Positions 8,670 to 16,494 of a DNA stretch of 64,000 nucleotides are shown piece by piece. Position 1 is the stretch's first letter, and every line of letters begins with the position of its first letter. Source of the DNA: Chloroflexota bacterium (GTDB lineage Bacteria > Chloroflexota > Anaerolineae > Anaerolineales > Villigracilaceae); contig JACRBN010000005.1 in assembly GCA_016213105.1 (NCBI GenBank), forward strand, positions 248,001 through 312,000. The letters run 5' to 3'. The notes under the pieces are model-generated. The model searched no databases, had not been told where the DNA came from, and worked only from the letters and a program-made list of their open reading frames with translations. A program made the translations under genes and the position numbers.

Positions 8670-8695
8670 GCCGCCCGATAACGGGCGGCTTCTTT
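8670..8695 (+). terminator. Hairpin between response regulator and kinase genes
   Basis: GCCGCCCG / CGGGCGGC stem with an ATAA loop, followed by TTCTTT. It ends two bases before the ATG of the kinase gene at 8698, so it may act as an attenuator or control translation as well as terminate. Confidence 0.75.
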
Positions 8696-8697
8696 GC

Positions 8698-10071
8698 ATG
8701 TCCCTGCGTCTTCGGCTTACCCTGCTGTATTCCGCCCTGATCGGCATCATCCTGCTGGTATTCGGCACGGCAGTCTTCATGCTCGTCTACGTGCTGCAGG
8801 TCAACCAGGTGGATGAGATGCTCAGGCTGGAAGCCATGGATGTGATCGCCGTGGCGCAGTTGGACCAGAACGGGGAACTCGACGCGATCACCCTGCCCCC
8901 GCTCGACATGGCCGCCAATACCTTTGTCCAGGTTTGGAATCGCAGCGGAAAGCTGGTCGCCGCCTCCACGATCCTCAAGAACATTAACCAATCCCTCGAC
9001 CCCTACGGGCAGATCGCGAGCAAGCCGGTCTACCGCGACAACACCATCCGCGATTTTCACGTGCGCGTGTTGAGCGTGCCGCTCAAGGCGGGAGAGCGCA
9101 CCGTCGGCGTATTGCAGGTGGCCACCAGTCTGTCCGTGGCCGACGCCACCCAGCGCGACCTGTTCAGCGCCATGCTCGGCTCGGCGCTGGTGGCCGTGCT
9201 GCTGGCGGCCATCATTTCGTGGGTGATCCTGAGCCGCGCCTTGCTGCCCATCGAGGACATCACCGAGACCGTCGACCAGATCAACCGCGCCGACGACCTC
9301 TCGCGCCGCATCCCCTACCGTCCCCAGGCCGATGACGAGATCGGCGAGATGGTCGAGTCCTTCAACCAGACGCTCGAACGCCTCGAAACCCTGTTCACTT
9401 CGCAGCAACGCTTCCTGGCGGATGTCAGCCACGAGCTGCGCACGCCGCTGACGGTCATCAAGGGCAACGTCGACCTGATGCGCCGCATGAAGCAGATCGA
9501 CGAGGAATCGCTCACCAGCATCGACCAAGAGGCGGGACGCCTGACCCGTCTGGTGGGCGGGCTGCTGCTGCTGGCCCAGGCCGAGTCGGGCAAGCTCAGC
9601 CTCAGCCTCAGGCCTGTCGAATTGGATGTGCTGCTGGTGGAGGTCTTCCAGGAGATGCGTGTGCTGGCGGGCGCCAAGGTGCATGTGCATCTCAAGGAGA
9701 TCGACCAGTTGCAGGTCAACGGCGACCGCGACCGTCTCAAGCAGGTGCTGCTCAACCTGGCGGCCAACGCCATCCAGTACACGCCGCAGGATGGGGATGT
9801 GTTCATCAGCCTGGCAAAGGCGGGCGACCAGGCGCGTATCATCGTGCGTGATACCGGCCCCGGCATCCCGTCCGAGGACCTGCCGCACATCTTCGAGCGC
9901 TTTTACCGCGCGGAAAAGTCGCGCACGCGCTCGCGCACCAGCGGGTTTGGCCTGGGACTTTCGATCGCCAAGTGGATCGTGGAGCACCACAACGGGCGCA
10001 TCGAGGTCGAGTCGAAAGAGGGCAAGGGGACGACGTTCGCGATCTGGCTGCCGATTTTCAGCAAAAAGTGA
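8698..10071 (+). CDS. Sensor histidine kinase (HAMP-HisKA-HATPase)
   Basis: A membrane histidine kinase of 457 aa. Transmembrane segments lie at about residues 10-34 and 158-180, bounding an extracytoplasmic sensor region of about 120 residues. A HAMP domain follows the second segment, then the H-box DVSHELRTPLTVIKGN with phosphoacceptor H245, the N box NLAANAIQYTP, G1 DTGPGIP, F box FERFYRAEKSR and G2 GFGLGLSIAKWIVEHH. It is the likely partner of the preceding response regulator. The ATG at 8698 has no Shine-Dalgarno sequence because the preceding hairpin occupies that position. Confidence 0.92.
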   Translation: MSLRLRLTLLYSALIGIILLVFGTAVFMLVYVLQVNQVDEMLRLEAMDVIAVAQLDQNGELDAITLPPLDMAANTFVQVWNRSGKLVAASTILKNINQSLDPYGQIASKPVYRDNTIRDFHVRVLSVPLKAGERTVGVLQVATSLSVADATQRDLFSAMLGSALVAVLLAAIISWVILSRALLPIEDITETVDQINRADDLSRRIPYRPQADDEIGEMVESFNQTLERLETLFTSQQRFLADVSHELRTPLTVIKGNVDLMRRMKQIDEESLTSIDQEAGRLTRLVGGLLLLAQAESGKLSLSLRPVELDVLLVEVFQEMRVLAGAKVHVHLKEIDQLQVNGDRDRLKQVLLNLAANAIQYTPQDGDVFISLAKAGDQARIIVRDTGPGIPSEDLPHIFERFYRAEKSRTRSRTSGFGLGLSIAKWIVEHHNGRIEVESKEGKGTTFAIWLPIFSKK

Positions 10072-10099
10072 TTCGTTCAGGAAGCGGCAGGCTGGGGGA

Positions 10100-10780
10100 T
10101 CATTGGTTCTGGCTGGCTTGACGGCATAAACTCACCCCGTATTTTGCATACCATTCATCCAGCGCCGCGCTTTGGGAAGCGCCGCGTTGCGCGTCTGCAT
10201 ACATCGGCGCGCCGTAGCGGACGTAGCGCTGGGTCTCGGCGGCCCAGGTCCAGTCGCCGCGGGCGATGACGCCGATCCCGCCGTTGTAGCCTGCCAGCGC
10301 GAGGCGCGCATCCCCGCCCGCGGCCTGCAGGGAACGGGACAGATAGGCCAGTCCGCGCAGGGCGTTGGTGTCGGGATCGTAGGGGCTGTCGGTGACGGTG
10401 AAGTGGAAGGGCATCACCTGGAAGAGTCCCATCGCGCCGGAGCGCGAGGTGGCGCGGGGATCGCCGCAGGATTCGATCTGCATGACCACGGTGGCCAGGT
10501 TCGGGTCGACGTTTGCGGCGGCCGCCCAGCGCAGGATGGAGTCCTGCCAGTGCAGCACCTCGGGCCGAAAGAAGGGGGCCAGTCCCACGCCGACGGGGGC
10601 GCTGGTCCCGCTCAGGGGGGTGGGCGCAGGCTGACGGATGGCAAAGGCCGCCAGCAGCAGGCTGACCATCAGCACGGCCAGCGGCGGAATGAGGAAACCA
10701 GACAAACATCCGCTGCCTTGATCCTGCGGGGCGGCGGATGTTTGAAATTCTTCGATTGTGCGGGAACGAGCTCGGGGCAT
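10100..10780 (-). CDS. Membrane-anchored lytic transglycosylase (SLT domain)
   Basis: A peptidoglycan lytic transglycosylase of 226 aa with one N-terminal transmembrane helix (GFLIPPLAVLMVSLLLAAF, about residues 28-48). The SLT/lysozyme-like domain occupies about residues 85-205. The catalytic Glu is in VMQIESCGDP, followed by the family motifs SGAMGLFQVMPFHF and LALAGYNGG. It starts after AAGGAAAACAC. It is encoded convergently with the histidine kinase gene, with a 28-base gap between their stops, and appears to be a single-gene unit. Confidence 0.88.
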   Translation of the reverse strand: MPRARSRTIEEFQTSAAPQDQGSGCLSGFLIPPLAVLMVSLLLAAFAIRQPAPTPLSGTSAPVGVGLAPFFRPEVLHWQDSILRWAAAANVDPNLATVVMQIESCGDPRATSRSGAMGLFQVMPFHFTVTDSPYDPDTNALRGLAYLSRSLQAAGGDARLALAGYNGGIGVIARGDWTWAAETQRYVRYGAPMYADAQRGASQSAALDEWYAKYGVSLCRQASQNQ

Positions 10781-10889
10781 GTGTTTTCCTTATTCTGGGT
10801 CGTGGGGGACCCGGCTCGAAAGGAGTATGCGATTGTTAGCGGCCTGTGAGTCTCCAATGCTGTGATTGTTCCACAGGGCTGGGGGAGCG

Positions 10890-11654
10890 TTAGGCGTCGT
10901 AGTGCTCTGCGGCAGTCGGATTGTTGCGCTCGCTAAAATTGACGGGGTGATAGGTCGGCTCGGGGCGCGCGAAGGAAGTCTGCTGGGCGGCAGGTTTGGG
11001 CGCAGGCGGGCGGTAGGCCGAAGCATTGCTGGCCGCGGCCGGGCGGTTGAGCTGGGAGGCGGGCCGCAGGACCGGCTGGGCGTTGGATTGCTGGGTGGGT
11101 CGATGATTCGTGTAATTGTTGCGCTGGGTGTTGTGGTCGGTGGTAAAGAGGCGGTCGCCGGCCAGCGAGAAGGTGCCGATGATGAGCACGCGAATCAGCC
11201 AGACCATGACCGCGACAATGACGGGCACAGCCTTGGTCATCGTGGCGGTGCTGATCGCGGCGCTGCCTGACACGTTGCCCTGGGTGGTAATGGCAACGGA
11301 CACGCCCCACCAGGTGAGGCCCGCATTGAATGCGGCGGCCAGCAGCCAGGCCCCGAACAGATACCAGACTTCGGTGGGTTCGTCGCGTCCCTGTTCGGGC
11401 GTGAAGATGCGCGCAATGCCGGCAAAGTCGATGCCGCAGAAGGCCACGGCCAGCACACTGGCCCAGCGCATCCCGGCAAATTTGAGGTCGCCGAGCATGT
11501 CGAGCAGGGCAAACTGGGTGGTGCTGAAGTTGAAGATCTCGAACGCCAGCAGGGCGCCGATGATCATGACGCCCCAAGCTGCGCCGCGATTGAAGCGGCG
11601 GTTTTTGAAAAGGGCCAGCAGGCCGTCCCCAACATTTTTACGGTAAGCAGTCAT
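10890..11654 (-). CDS. Multi-pass membrane protein of unknown function
   Basis: A 254-residue protein with four or more hydrophobic segments in its first 180 residues (for example AAWGVMIIGALLAFEIF and VIVAVMVWLIRVLIIGTFSLA), then a hydrophilic Asn/Ala/Pro-rich tail. I do not recognise the family. The ATG at 11654 follows AAGGAGG with ideal spacing; an in-frame ATG further upstream lacks that. The gene has a near-consensus promoter with a perfect palindrome between the two boxes, so it is likely tightly repressed and induced by a specific regulator. Confidence 0.75.
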   Translation of the reverse strand: MTAYRKNVGDGLLALFKNRRFNRGAAWGVMIIGALLAFEIFNFSTTQFALLDMLGDLKFAGMRWASVLAVAFCGIDFAGIARIFTPEQGRDEPTEVWYLFGAWLLAAAFNAGLTWWGVSVAITTQGNVSGSAAISTATMTKAVPVIVAVMVWLIRVLIIGTFSLAGDRLFTTDHNTQRNNYTNHRPTQQSNAQPVLRPASQLNRPAAASNASAYRPPAPKPAAQQTSFARPEPTYHPVNFSERNNPTAAEHYDA

Positions 11655-11689
11655 TTCGACCTCCTTGTCGAATTGGATCAGGTGCATTT

Positions 11690-11719
11690 ATTATAGAACA
11701 ATTGTTCTATTAATGTCAA
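11690..11719 (-). promoter_or_regulatory. Consensus promoter with GAAC-N4-GTTC operator
   Basis: On the minus strand, TTGACA (11719-11714) and TATAAT (11695-11690) are separated by 18 bases. The spacer and the edge of the -10 box carry a perfect 18-bp palindrome, ATAGAACAATTGTTCTAT (11693-11710), whose core GAAC-N4-GTTC matches the Gram-positive/actinobacterial type LexA (SOS) box. Confidence 0.7.
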
Positions 11720-11748
11720 TCCCCAAACCTGGTGGACGGGGTCAGGAA

Positions 11749-11875
11749 TGTCATTCTTCGCTCCCGCAGTTTACCCTGAGCCTGTCGAAGGGGGTGCTCA
11801 CATCGTCCCGACACATGCACCTGCACAAACCGCAGGTGCAGTGCAGGTGTGTCCTTCGGGAGAACGACACAACAT
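11749..11875. repeat. Composite intergenic repeat with hairpin
   Basis: Of the 335-base gap between the membrane protein and C11 peptidase genes, this part holds a CCCTGAG-CCTGTCGAAGGG-type repeat, an inverted pair GTCATTCT / AGAACGAC near its ends, and a perfect hairpin TGCACCTGC / GCAGGTGCA (11816-11840). No gene is visible in the rest of the gap. Confidence 0.45.
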
Positions 11876-11970
11876 GAATGTTTTTTGAATTACCGAATCT
11901 TCTCTTAAAGTTTATGCACCCTCTCCCGAGCATCGAATCCATGTTTAGCCGGAGGCTGGGCGAAAAACAA

Positions 11971-11991
11971 CCTCCGCCATTGCGGCGGAGG
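11971..11991 (-). terminator. Rho-independent terminator of the C11 peptidase gene
   Basis: CCTCCGCC / GGCGGAGG stem with a 5-base loop. On the minus strand it is followed by TTGTTTTTCG, 31 bases past the stop at 12023. Confidence 0.8.
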
Positions 11992-12022
11992 CTGTCTGTA
12001 ATTCATCCGTGCCGGGGCTGGG

Positions 12023-14185
12023 TTATGGTTCCGTCACGGCGATGGGGGCGAAGCGGGCGTAGGTGTTGCCATCGAAGTCCTCGACGATGAAGCCCACTAC
12101 GTAATTGCCAGCCGGGGCGAGCACCTCTTCCCACAGGAAGCCCTGACCGCCGTAGGTGAAGGTGTCGCCTTCCTGGTAGCTGGTCATGACCTCGCCGTTC
12201 TCATCCTCGGTCTGGATGGTGTACAGCACGGTAAACTGGTCGCCTGTTTGCGGGAGGATCTCCCACGGAGCGCCGCCGCCGCCCTCGCCCGTGAAGGCAA
12301 AGGCCTGGAACATCTCGCCCTCCGCGAAGAGCAGGGTGGCGTAGTTCGGTTCGCTGCCGTCGGCGGGGCTGTAGATGCCGTAGACGCTGTAGGTGATGGC
12401 CTCGTCGGCTGCGCCGTAGTCATCAGGTTCGAACAGGGCAAACGCGGAGGTCTGGCCGTCGTTGAGCGAGAAGATGGTAGGCGTCCACTCATATTCCAGG
12501 CTGAGAGTGCCTTCCCCGTAGGCGGGATAATACACGCCGCCGATCTCGCGCACGTCATCGGTGACGAGGTAGTCCATGTCGGCCACCAACACGGCGCCGC
12601 TGACCTCGTCCACGTAGCCGACGAAGGTGTAGATGAAGGCGATGTTCTCGCCGCTCACCTCGCTGGTGAGGATCACGGATTCATTATGGTTGATGGTGTC
12701 GGTCGAAATTTCCAGCGGCTGGAGTTCGAGCACCTCGGCGCCCGGGCCGGTCACATCCTCGGGCGCGGGCGGGATGTAGGTCTGCGCTTGCGAAGGTTCG
12801 AAGGCCTGGCCCGTGTAATGGAAGAGCAGGAAATCGTCCCAGGTGGAGGTTTCCACGAAATTGGTTGAATTCGCCAGGTACTCCGAGGTCAGGCCCTCGA
12901 TCTTGTACAAGCCCGAGGCGGGGAAATAGATCGTGAAGCCGGTCGCGCCGGCGCGGTCGGAACCGTGCCTCTCGGCAACCAGGGCCGATTGGATGGCAGC
13001 CGTCAGTTGGTCGGCGGCCCCAGCCACGGCCGCGTCGCCCGAGGTCTCGGCGACCACCTGGGCGAAGTTCCCCAGGTCGATGGAGGGGGAGGGGTCATCC
13101 TGCCCGAAGATGCTCTCGAAGGTTTGCGTGTAGGCACGCGCCTTGGCCACGCTTTTCTGATTGACGGTGACCAAGGCGGCGGTCAGGCCGTCCACGGCGG
13201 CGATCAGGTTTGGCACATCCTGGGCGCTGACCGCGCTCAGGGTGATGCCTTTGCCGAGTTCATCGATCACATTCTCGGCGGAGACGTTGCCGTACACTTC
13301 GGCGCGCACGTCATCATCCAGGATGCGCTGATCCTCGGTGATGTAGGAGTCCACGATGCTGGCAGCCACCTGGGCATTATCCACGCCGGAATTCCCGGCC
13401 AGTTGACCGATCCATGCGGTGTAGGCCCAGCCCAGCGAAGGTTCGGTCTCCTGCGAGGCGACGATGTAATGCGCATACGGATAGACGGCCGCGTACACTT
13501 CCAACTGGCTCATCAGGCAGGCGTCGAAGCCGAGCAGGTCGAACTTGCCGATGCCCGTGGCCGAGGTGATGCTTTCCAGCGCCGAGGCGATCTCCCACAG
13601 TTTGAGTTCCGAGCCTTCGTTCGGGGCGGGATCGTTCCAGCCGCCCGGCCAGCCCGCGCCGTGGTCCGAGAGGATCAGCGCGTAGCGGTCGGCGGGATAG
13701 GTTTCGACCGCCCAGGTGGTGAAGTCGATCAGGGTCTGCGGGTCGCCCATATCGGCCTCGCCCAGGTCATCGAGTTCCTCCGAGGCAATCGCGGACATGT
13801 CGTCGTCCTGGGTGACGTAATAGCGTTTGGTGCCGGTCCAGTCTCCGTCGCCATCGAAGGCGCCGTCGAAGCGGTCGAGCTGCGCCACGATGTTGATTTT
13901 TTCGCTGGAGCCGACCCGTTCCATTTCATTCAGGTCGCTGAAGATGTCCTCCTCCAACACGTCATCGTCGGCATCCAGGTACATGATGATCGTCCACGTA
14001 TCCCCTGTGCCTGCCGCATCCCCGGCAGAGACGGGCGGATTTCCGTTATCCGTGTTTTCGACGGGCGCTGAGGTGGCTTCCGCCTCGATGGGAGCTTCCT
14101 CGGTGTAGTCTTCATCCGTTCCGCAGCCGCTCAGGACGAGCGCCGCGATGACAAACAGAGCAAACAGCGTACGAAAGATTTTCAT
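12023..14185 (-). CDS. Clostripain-family (C11) cysteine peptidase lipoprotein
   Basis: A 720-residue exported protein with signal peptide and lipobox MKIFRTLFALFVIAALVLSGC (cleavage before Cys21). The peptidase C11 domain follows a short acidic linker: IMYLDADDDVLE, VAQLDRFDG, the catalytic His in LILSDHGAGWPGG and the catalytic Cys in LLGFDACLMSQLEVY. The C-terminal 300 residues are predicted beta-rich and are of unknown function. The ATG at 14185 follows a GGAGGA site; the upstream in-frame extension has no signal sequence and was rejected. Family members often cleave after Arg and may act on surface proteins; the substrate here is unknown. Confidence 0.88.
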   Translation of the reverse strand: MKIFRTLFALFVIAALVLSGCGTDEDYTEEAPIEAEATSAPVENTDNGNPPVSAGDAAGTGDTWTIIMYLDADDDVLEEDIFSDLNEMERVGSSEKINIVAQLDRFDGAFDGDGDWTGTKRYYVTQDDDMSAIASEELDDLGEADMGDPQTLIDFTTWAVETYPADRYALILSDHGAGWPGGWNDPAPNEGSELKLWEIASALESITSATGIGKFDLLGFDACLMSQLEVYAAVYPYAHYIVASQETEPSLGWAYTAWIGQLAGNSGVDNAQVAASIVDSYITEDQRILDDDVRAEVYGNVSAENVIDELGKGITLSAVSAQDVPNLIAAVDGLTAALVTVNQKSVAKARAYTQTFESIFGQDDPSPSIDLGNFAQVVAETSGDAAVAGAADQLTAAIQSALVAERHGSDRAGATGFTIYFPASGLYKIEGLTSEYLANSTNFVETSTWDDFLLFHYTGQAFEPSQAQTYIPPAPEDVTGPGAEVLELQPLEISTDTINHNESVILTSEVSGENIAFIYTFVGYVDEVSGAVLVADMDYLVTDDVREIGGVYYPAYGEGTLSLEYEWTPTIFSLNDGQTSAFALFEPDDYGAADEAITYSVYGIYSPADGSEPNYATLLFAEGEMFQAFAFTGEGGGGAPWEILPQTGDQFTVLYTIQTEDENGEVMTSYQEGDTFTYGGQGFLWEEVLAPAGNYVVGFIVEDFDGNTYARFAPIAVTEP

Positions 14186-14372
14186 ATAGGAATTGTCCTC
14201 CGGTAAAAGGTTGATGAGCCGCAGGTTTTGGCTCGTGAAGGGGTAGTATACCCTTTCCAGAATTGCCGACAGTTCCCAGTTCTGCAAGTCCTGAAGTTCG
14301 GTCCGCCTGGCGGTCTCCGTTAATTCCATATCTGAAACCAACGAACTCAACGCAACGCCGCCAGGGGTGAAA

Positions 14373-14388
14373 AACCGTCCACGAATAA
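14373..14388 (+). repeat. Second copy of the AACCGTCCACGAATAA repeat
   Basis: Identical over 16 bases to 7225-7240. It lies in the 453-base gap between the C11 peptidase gene and the tagged-protein cluster. The rest of that gap has no coding sequence that I can support. Confidence 0.5.
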
Positions 14389-14484
14389 AACCCGCCGCGC
14401 ATACGCGAATCACCGCCTGGCGCAAGAACAAGCCAAAAAATCTTTGCGTCCTGGCGTTAAGGTTTTAGCTTCTTTCCCCTGGAT

Positions 14485-14550
14485 GTACTGACTCGTCGGG
14501 CAACAAGTACTGACTCGTTGCTCGACAGGTACTGACTCGCCTCACACTAT
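14485..14550 (+). repeat. Three phased 22-bp iterons
   Basis: GTACTGACTCG occurs at 14485-14495, 14507-14517 and 14529-14539, an exact 22-base period (about two helical turns). The second halves of the repeats form an imperfect inverted pair, TCGGGCAAC / GTTGCTCGA, around the middle copy. They lie 100-150 bases upstream of the first gene of the tagged-protein cluster and could be an operator or a recombination site. Confidence 0.65.
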
Positions 14551-14638
14551 CTGTATGCTGGTTTCTGCATCTTGCCCAAACAGGGATTTTCCTGTATCCT
14601 GTATCCTATATTCAACACAATCATAGAGGATGGGAATT

Positions 14639-14788
14639 ATGTCTCCCGAGAAGGAACTTCCAAAGCCAGAAAAGAGCGATCCGCCTCAAAAGGAAGCGGA
14701 TGTTTCCAAGAAAGGGCTTAGCCTGGGTGGTGACATAATGACAGATGCTCCCCCGCCTCAGCCCAAACCCAAAGAGAACAACGAATAA
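14639..14788 (+). CDS. 49-residue disordered peptide ending in the TDAPPP tail
   Basis: A small gene that starts after AGAGGATGGGAATT and encodes 49 residues rich in Lys, Glu and Pro, with no predicted fold. It ends LSLGGDIMTDAPPPQP plus seven residues. It therefore consists of little more than the C-terminal tail shared by the next genes, with Ile-Met in place of Ser-Thr at the variable positions. It is the first gene of the same-strand cluster and is 14 bases from the next one. No function is recognised. It could be a free form of the tag, a competitor for whatever reads the tag, or a decayed gene. Confidence 0.65.
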   Translation: MSPEKELPKPEKSDPPQKEADVSKKGLSLGGDIMTDAPPPQPKPKENNE

Positions 14789-14802
14789 GCAGGAATCTCA
14801 TC

Positions 14803-14943
14803 ATGACCGAACTCATCTGGCAAGGCAAATATGACGAAAATGGCAAGCGGACTGCGCCCTTGCGCGTCTCGCCTCCCTTCCAGATCATGGAGACGATCGA
14901 CGAGCCGCCCATAGAATACCGATCCATGTTGCGCTTATACTGA
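14803..14943 (+). pseudogene. Short ORF resembling the N-terminus of a DNA methyltransferase
   Basis: A 46-codon frame starting after AGGAATCTCATC. It begins MTELIWQGKYDENGKRTAPL and continues RVSPPFQIMETIDEPP. From memory this resembles the first 35 residues of type III-like (Mod) adenine methyltransferases, which begin with a LIW-GKY...PLR...PFQ-ETVNE pattern. The similarity is then lost and the frame stops after 46 residues, so no catalytic motif is present. It is more GC-rich than the genes that follow. It is most likely a remnant of a restriction-modification gene. It lacks the shared tail. Confidence 0.45.
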
Positions 14944-14967
14944 ATCTGGCTTTTGGAAGGATATAAC

Positions 14968-15492
14968 ATGGCAATCGATAATAAAAAAATACTAGTTTTT
15001 CCAGGTCGCGATGCTGCCTTGAGAATGAAAGTAGTGCGTTTCCTGGAAACGCTGGGTATCATGCCAATTGTTATTGACGCAGAATCCAGCCAGGGAATGA
15101 CACCCATCCAAAAACTCGACCGTTACCCTGATGTGGGGTTTGCCATCGTTCTAATGCCTGGCGACGAGCGGGGTGAAAAAAGGGAAGATATAAGAAAGCT
15201 AATATCCAGATCTCGGGAAAATGCTATTTTTGAACTGGGGTACATGATTGGAAAATTGGGGCCTGCCAATGTATGTGTGTTGTATGAAAGTGGCGGTGAA
15301 ATATATAATGATATTGCCAGTGTTAAACGCATTCGATATGATGAAGCAAATCTTTGGAAGTTGTCCATCGCCCAAGAATTGAATGTGTACGGTTTGGATA
15401 TAAATGTAAGTAATTTGCTTGCAGGCGACTCCACCACCGATGCCCCGCCACCTGAGGTCAAGAAGAAGAAAAAACAAGCGGGTGGAAAATGA
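14968..15492 (+). CDS. TIR-like (PCTIR/CAP12-type) nucleotide-binding protein with TTDAPPP tail
   Basis: A 174-residue protein. Residues 5-150 match the predicted nucleotide-binding TIR-like family used as NAD-degrading effectors in CBASS and Pycsar defence: ILVFPGRDAALRMKVVRFLE, then DVGFAIVLMPGDERGE, then the hallmark RENAIFELGYMIGKLG with the conserved Glu, then VCVLYESG and LWKLSIAQELNVYGLDI. The C-terminus is [20 protein letters not shown] plus four residues. No cyclase or CD-NTase is nearby. The ATG at 14968 follows GGAAGG; a TTG at 14953 is a weaker alternative. Hand counts of the 60-base lines at 15181 and 15301 give 38% and 32% GC, well below the neighbouring regions. Confidence 0.8.
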   Translation: MAIDNKKILVFPGRDAALRMKVVRFLETLGIMPIVIDAESSQGMTPIQKLDRYPDVGFAIVLMPGDERGEKREDIRKLISRSRENAIFELGYMIGKLGPANVCVLYESGGEIYNDIASVKRIRYDEANLWKLSIAQELNVYGLDINVSNLLAGDSTTDAPPPEVKKKKKQAGGK

Positions 15493-16067
15493 AAACAGAC
15501 AATGACAATTCGGAGCAGGTCCTGCTTGAGCTTTTCGATCTCTTTGCCCAGTTTGGATTGAATCCCAAGAGAATCACCCGTCCCGGTCATTACCCCTCGG
15601 ATCGGCTGGTTATTCATCTGACCACAGAGAATAGAGTGTATGTCGTCAATTTCTGGGTCATTGAAAAAGAATTGATTTTCGAGACCGTCGTGGCACAGGA
15701 TATTTCAGGAGACCCTGCAAAAATTGTTCTATTCTATCGCTGGCTACTGGAACTCAACTCGACATATCGAAAACTACGATACTCTTCTGCTGATACGCAA
15801 AAAGGCCAGGTTATTTTGCTGCGGGGCAGCGAATCTTTGGACAAGATCGATGCGTCCTACCTTGTCGATCTCACGGAAGAAATCCACGCCATTATTACAG
15901 ATGATTTCGAGGTACTGGCGGGGCAGATCGGCGAACTCGATACATTGAATTCTGTCTCCCAGAAGCGCACGCTGGTCGCCGTTGCCGAAAACGGACAGGA
16001 GTTCTTTTTGCTGGCGGGTGACGACACCACGGATGCGCCGCCGCCTAAAAAGCAAAAAGAGAAGTAA
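15489..16067 (+). CDS. YbjN-like domain protein with TTDAPPP tail
   Basis: A 192-residue protein overlapping the TIR gene by four bases (ATGA), so probably co-translated. The pattern of strands and helices (RLVIHLTTENRVYVVNFWV, FYRWLLELNSTYRKLRYS, VILLRGSESLDKIDASYL, ITDDFEVL) is reminiscent of the YbjN / type III secretion chaperone-like fold, but I am not certain of this. The C-terminus is FLLAGDDTTDAPPPKKQKEK, with the same tail as its neighbours. Translational coupling suggests that it works with the TIR-like protein, perhaps as a chaperone or inhibitor; this is inference. Confidence 0.6.
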   Translation: MKTDNDNSEQVLLELFDLFAQFGLNPKRITRPGHYPSDRLVIHLTTENRVYVVNFWVIEKELIFETVVAQDISGDPAKIVLFYRWLLELNSTYRKLRYSSADTQKGQVILLRGSESLDKIDASYLVDLTEEIHAIITDDFEVLAGQIGELDTLNSVSQKRTLVAVAENGQEFFLLAGDDTTDAPPPKKQKEK

Positions 16068-16160
16068 TACGAAAAATAATTCAAATTTACATACTGGAAT
16101 TGCTATGTTCCATCATATTAGGCCATCAGAAAATTCTGGTGAAATTTGGAAGGTAGTCTC

Positions 16161-16487
16161 ATGTCAAAAAAGGAAACAAATAATATTACATCAGGAATAG
16201 TGCTTGCATTTAGAGAGGGTGGGAAAATTCTTATCCAAGTACCAGGCAGAGGTTCCCTCCTTGTATCTGGTTCCCACAAACTACGCGCTGACGGGACGCC
16301 TATTCAAATAGGGGATAATGTAAATTTAATATTGGAAGATCTATCCGATGGTTCTTTGCGTATTACTTTCCTGGGTGAGAATAGCGACGTCACTGCCCTT
16401 GAAAAAACATTGGATTATCTGGCGGGAGACTCAACTACCGATGCCCCGCCGCCTGATGCCAAGAAGAAGAAAAAACGAAAAGGATAG
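16161..16487 (+). CDS. Small IF1/OB-like protein with TTDAPPP tail
   Basis: A 108-residue protein. Residues 12-75 ([20 protein letters not shown], then [20 protein letters not shown]) have the strand pattern of an S1/IF1-type OB fold, in which a short beta-barrel ends with a G-D-x-V turn. The match to translation initiation factor IF1 is distant. The tail is [20 protein letters not shown] plus four residues. The ATG at 16161 follows GGAAGG. A 93-base AT-rich gap precedes it, the largest inside the cluster, so an internal promoter is possible. The function is unknown. Confidence 0.6.
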   Translation: MSKKETNNITSGIVLAFREGGKILIQVPGRGSLLVSGSHKLRADGTPIQIGDNVNLILEDLSDGSLRITFLGENSDVTALEKTLDYLAGDSTTDAPPPDAKKKKKRKG

Positions 16488-16494
16488 GTGCAAT

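Noticed and set aside
7390-9990. An 866-codon minus-strand frame
   Set aside because: It runs antisense through the response regulator and kinase genes and through the sugar transferase in another frame; no domain is seen.
14485-14550. CRISPR array
   Set aside because: Only 11 of 22 bases repeat and the intervening 11 bases are too short for spacers; no cas genes are present.
14485-14550. Replication origin iterons
   Set aside because: No replication initiator gene or AT-rich unwinding region is next to them.
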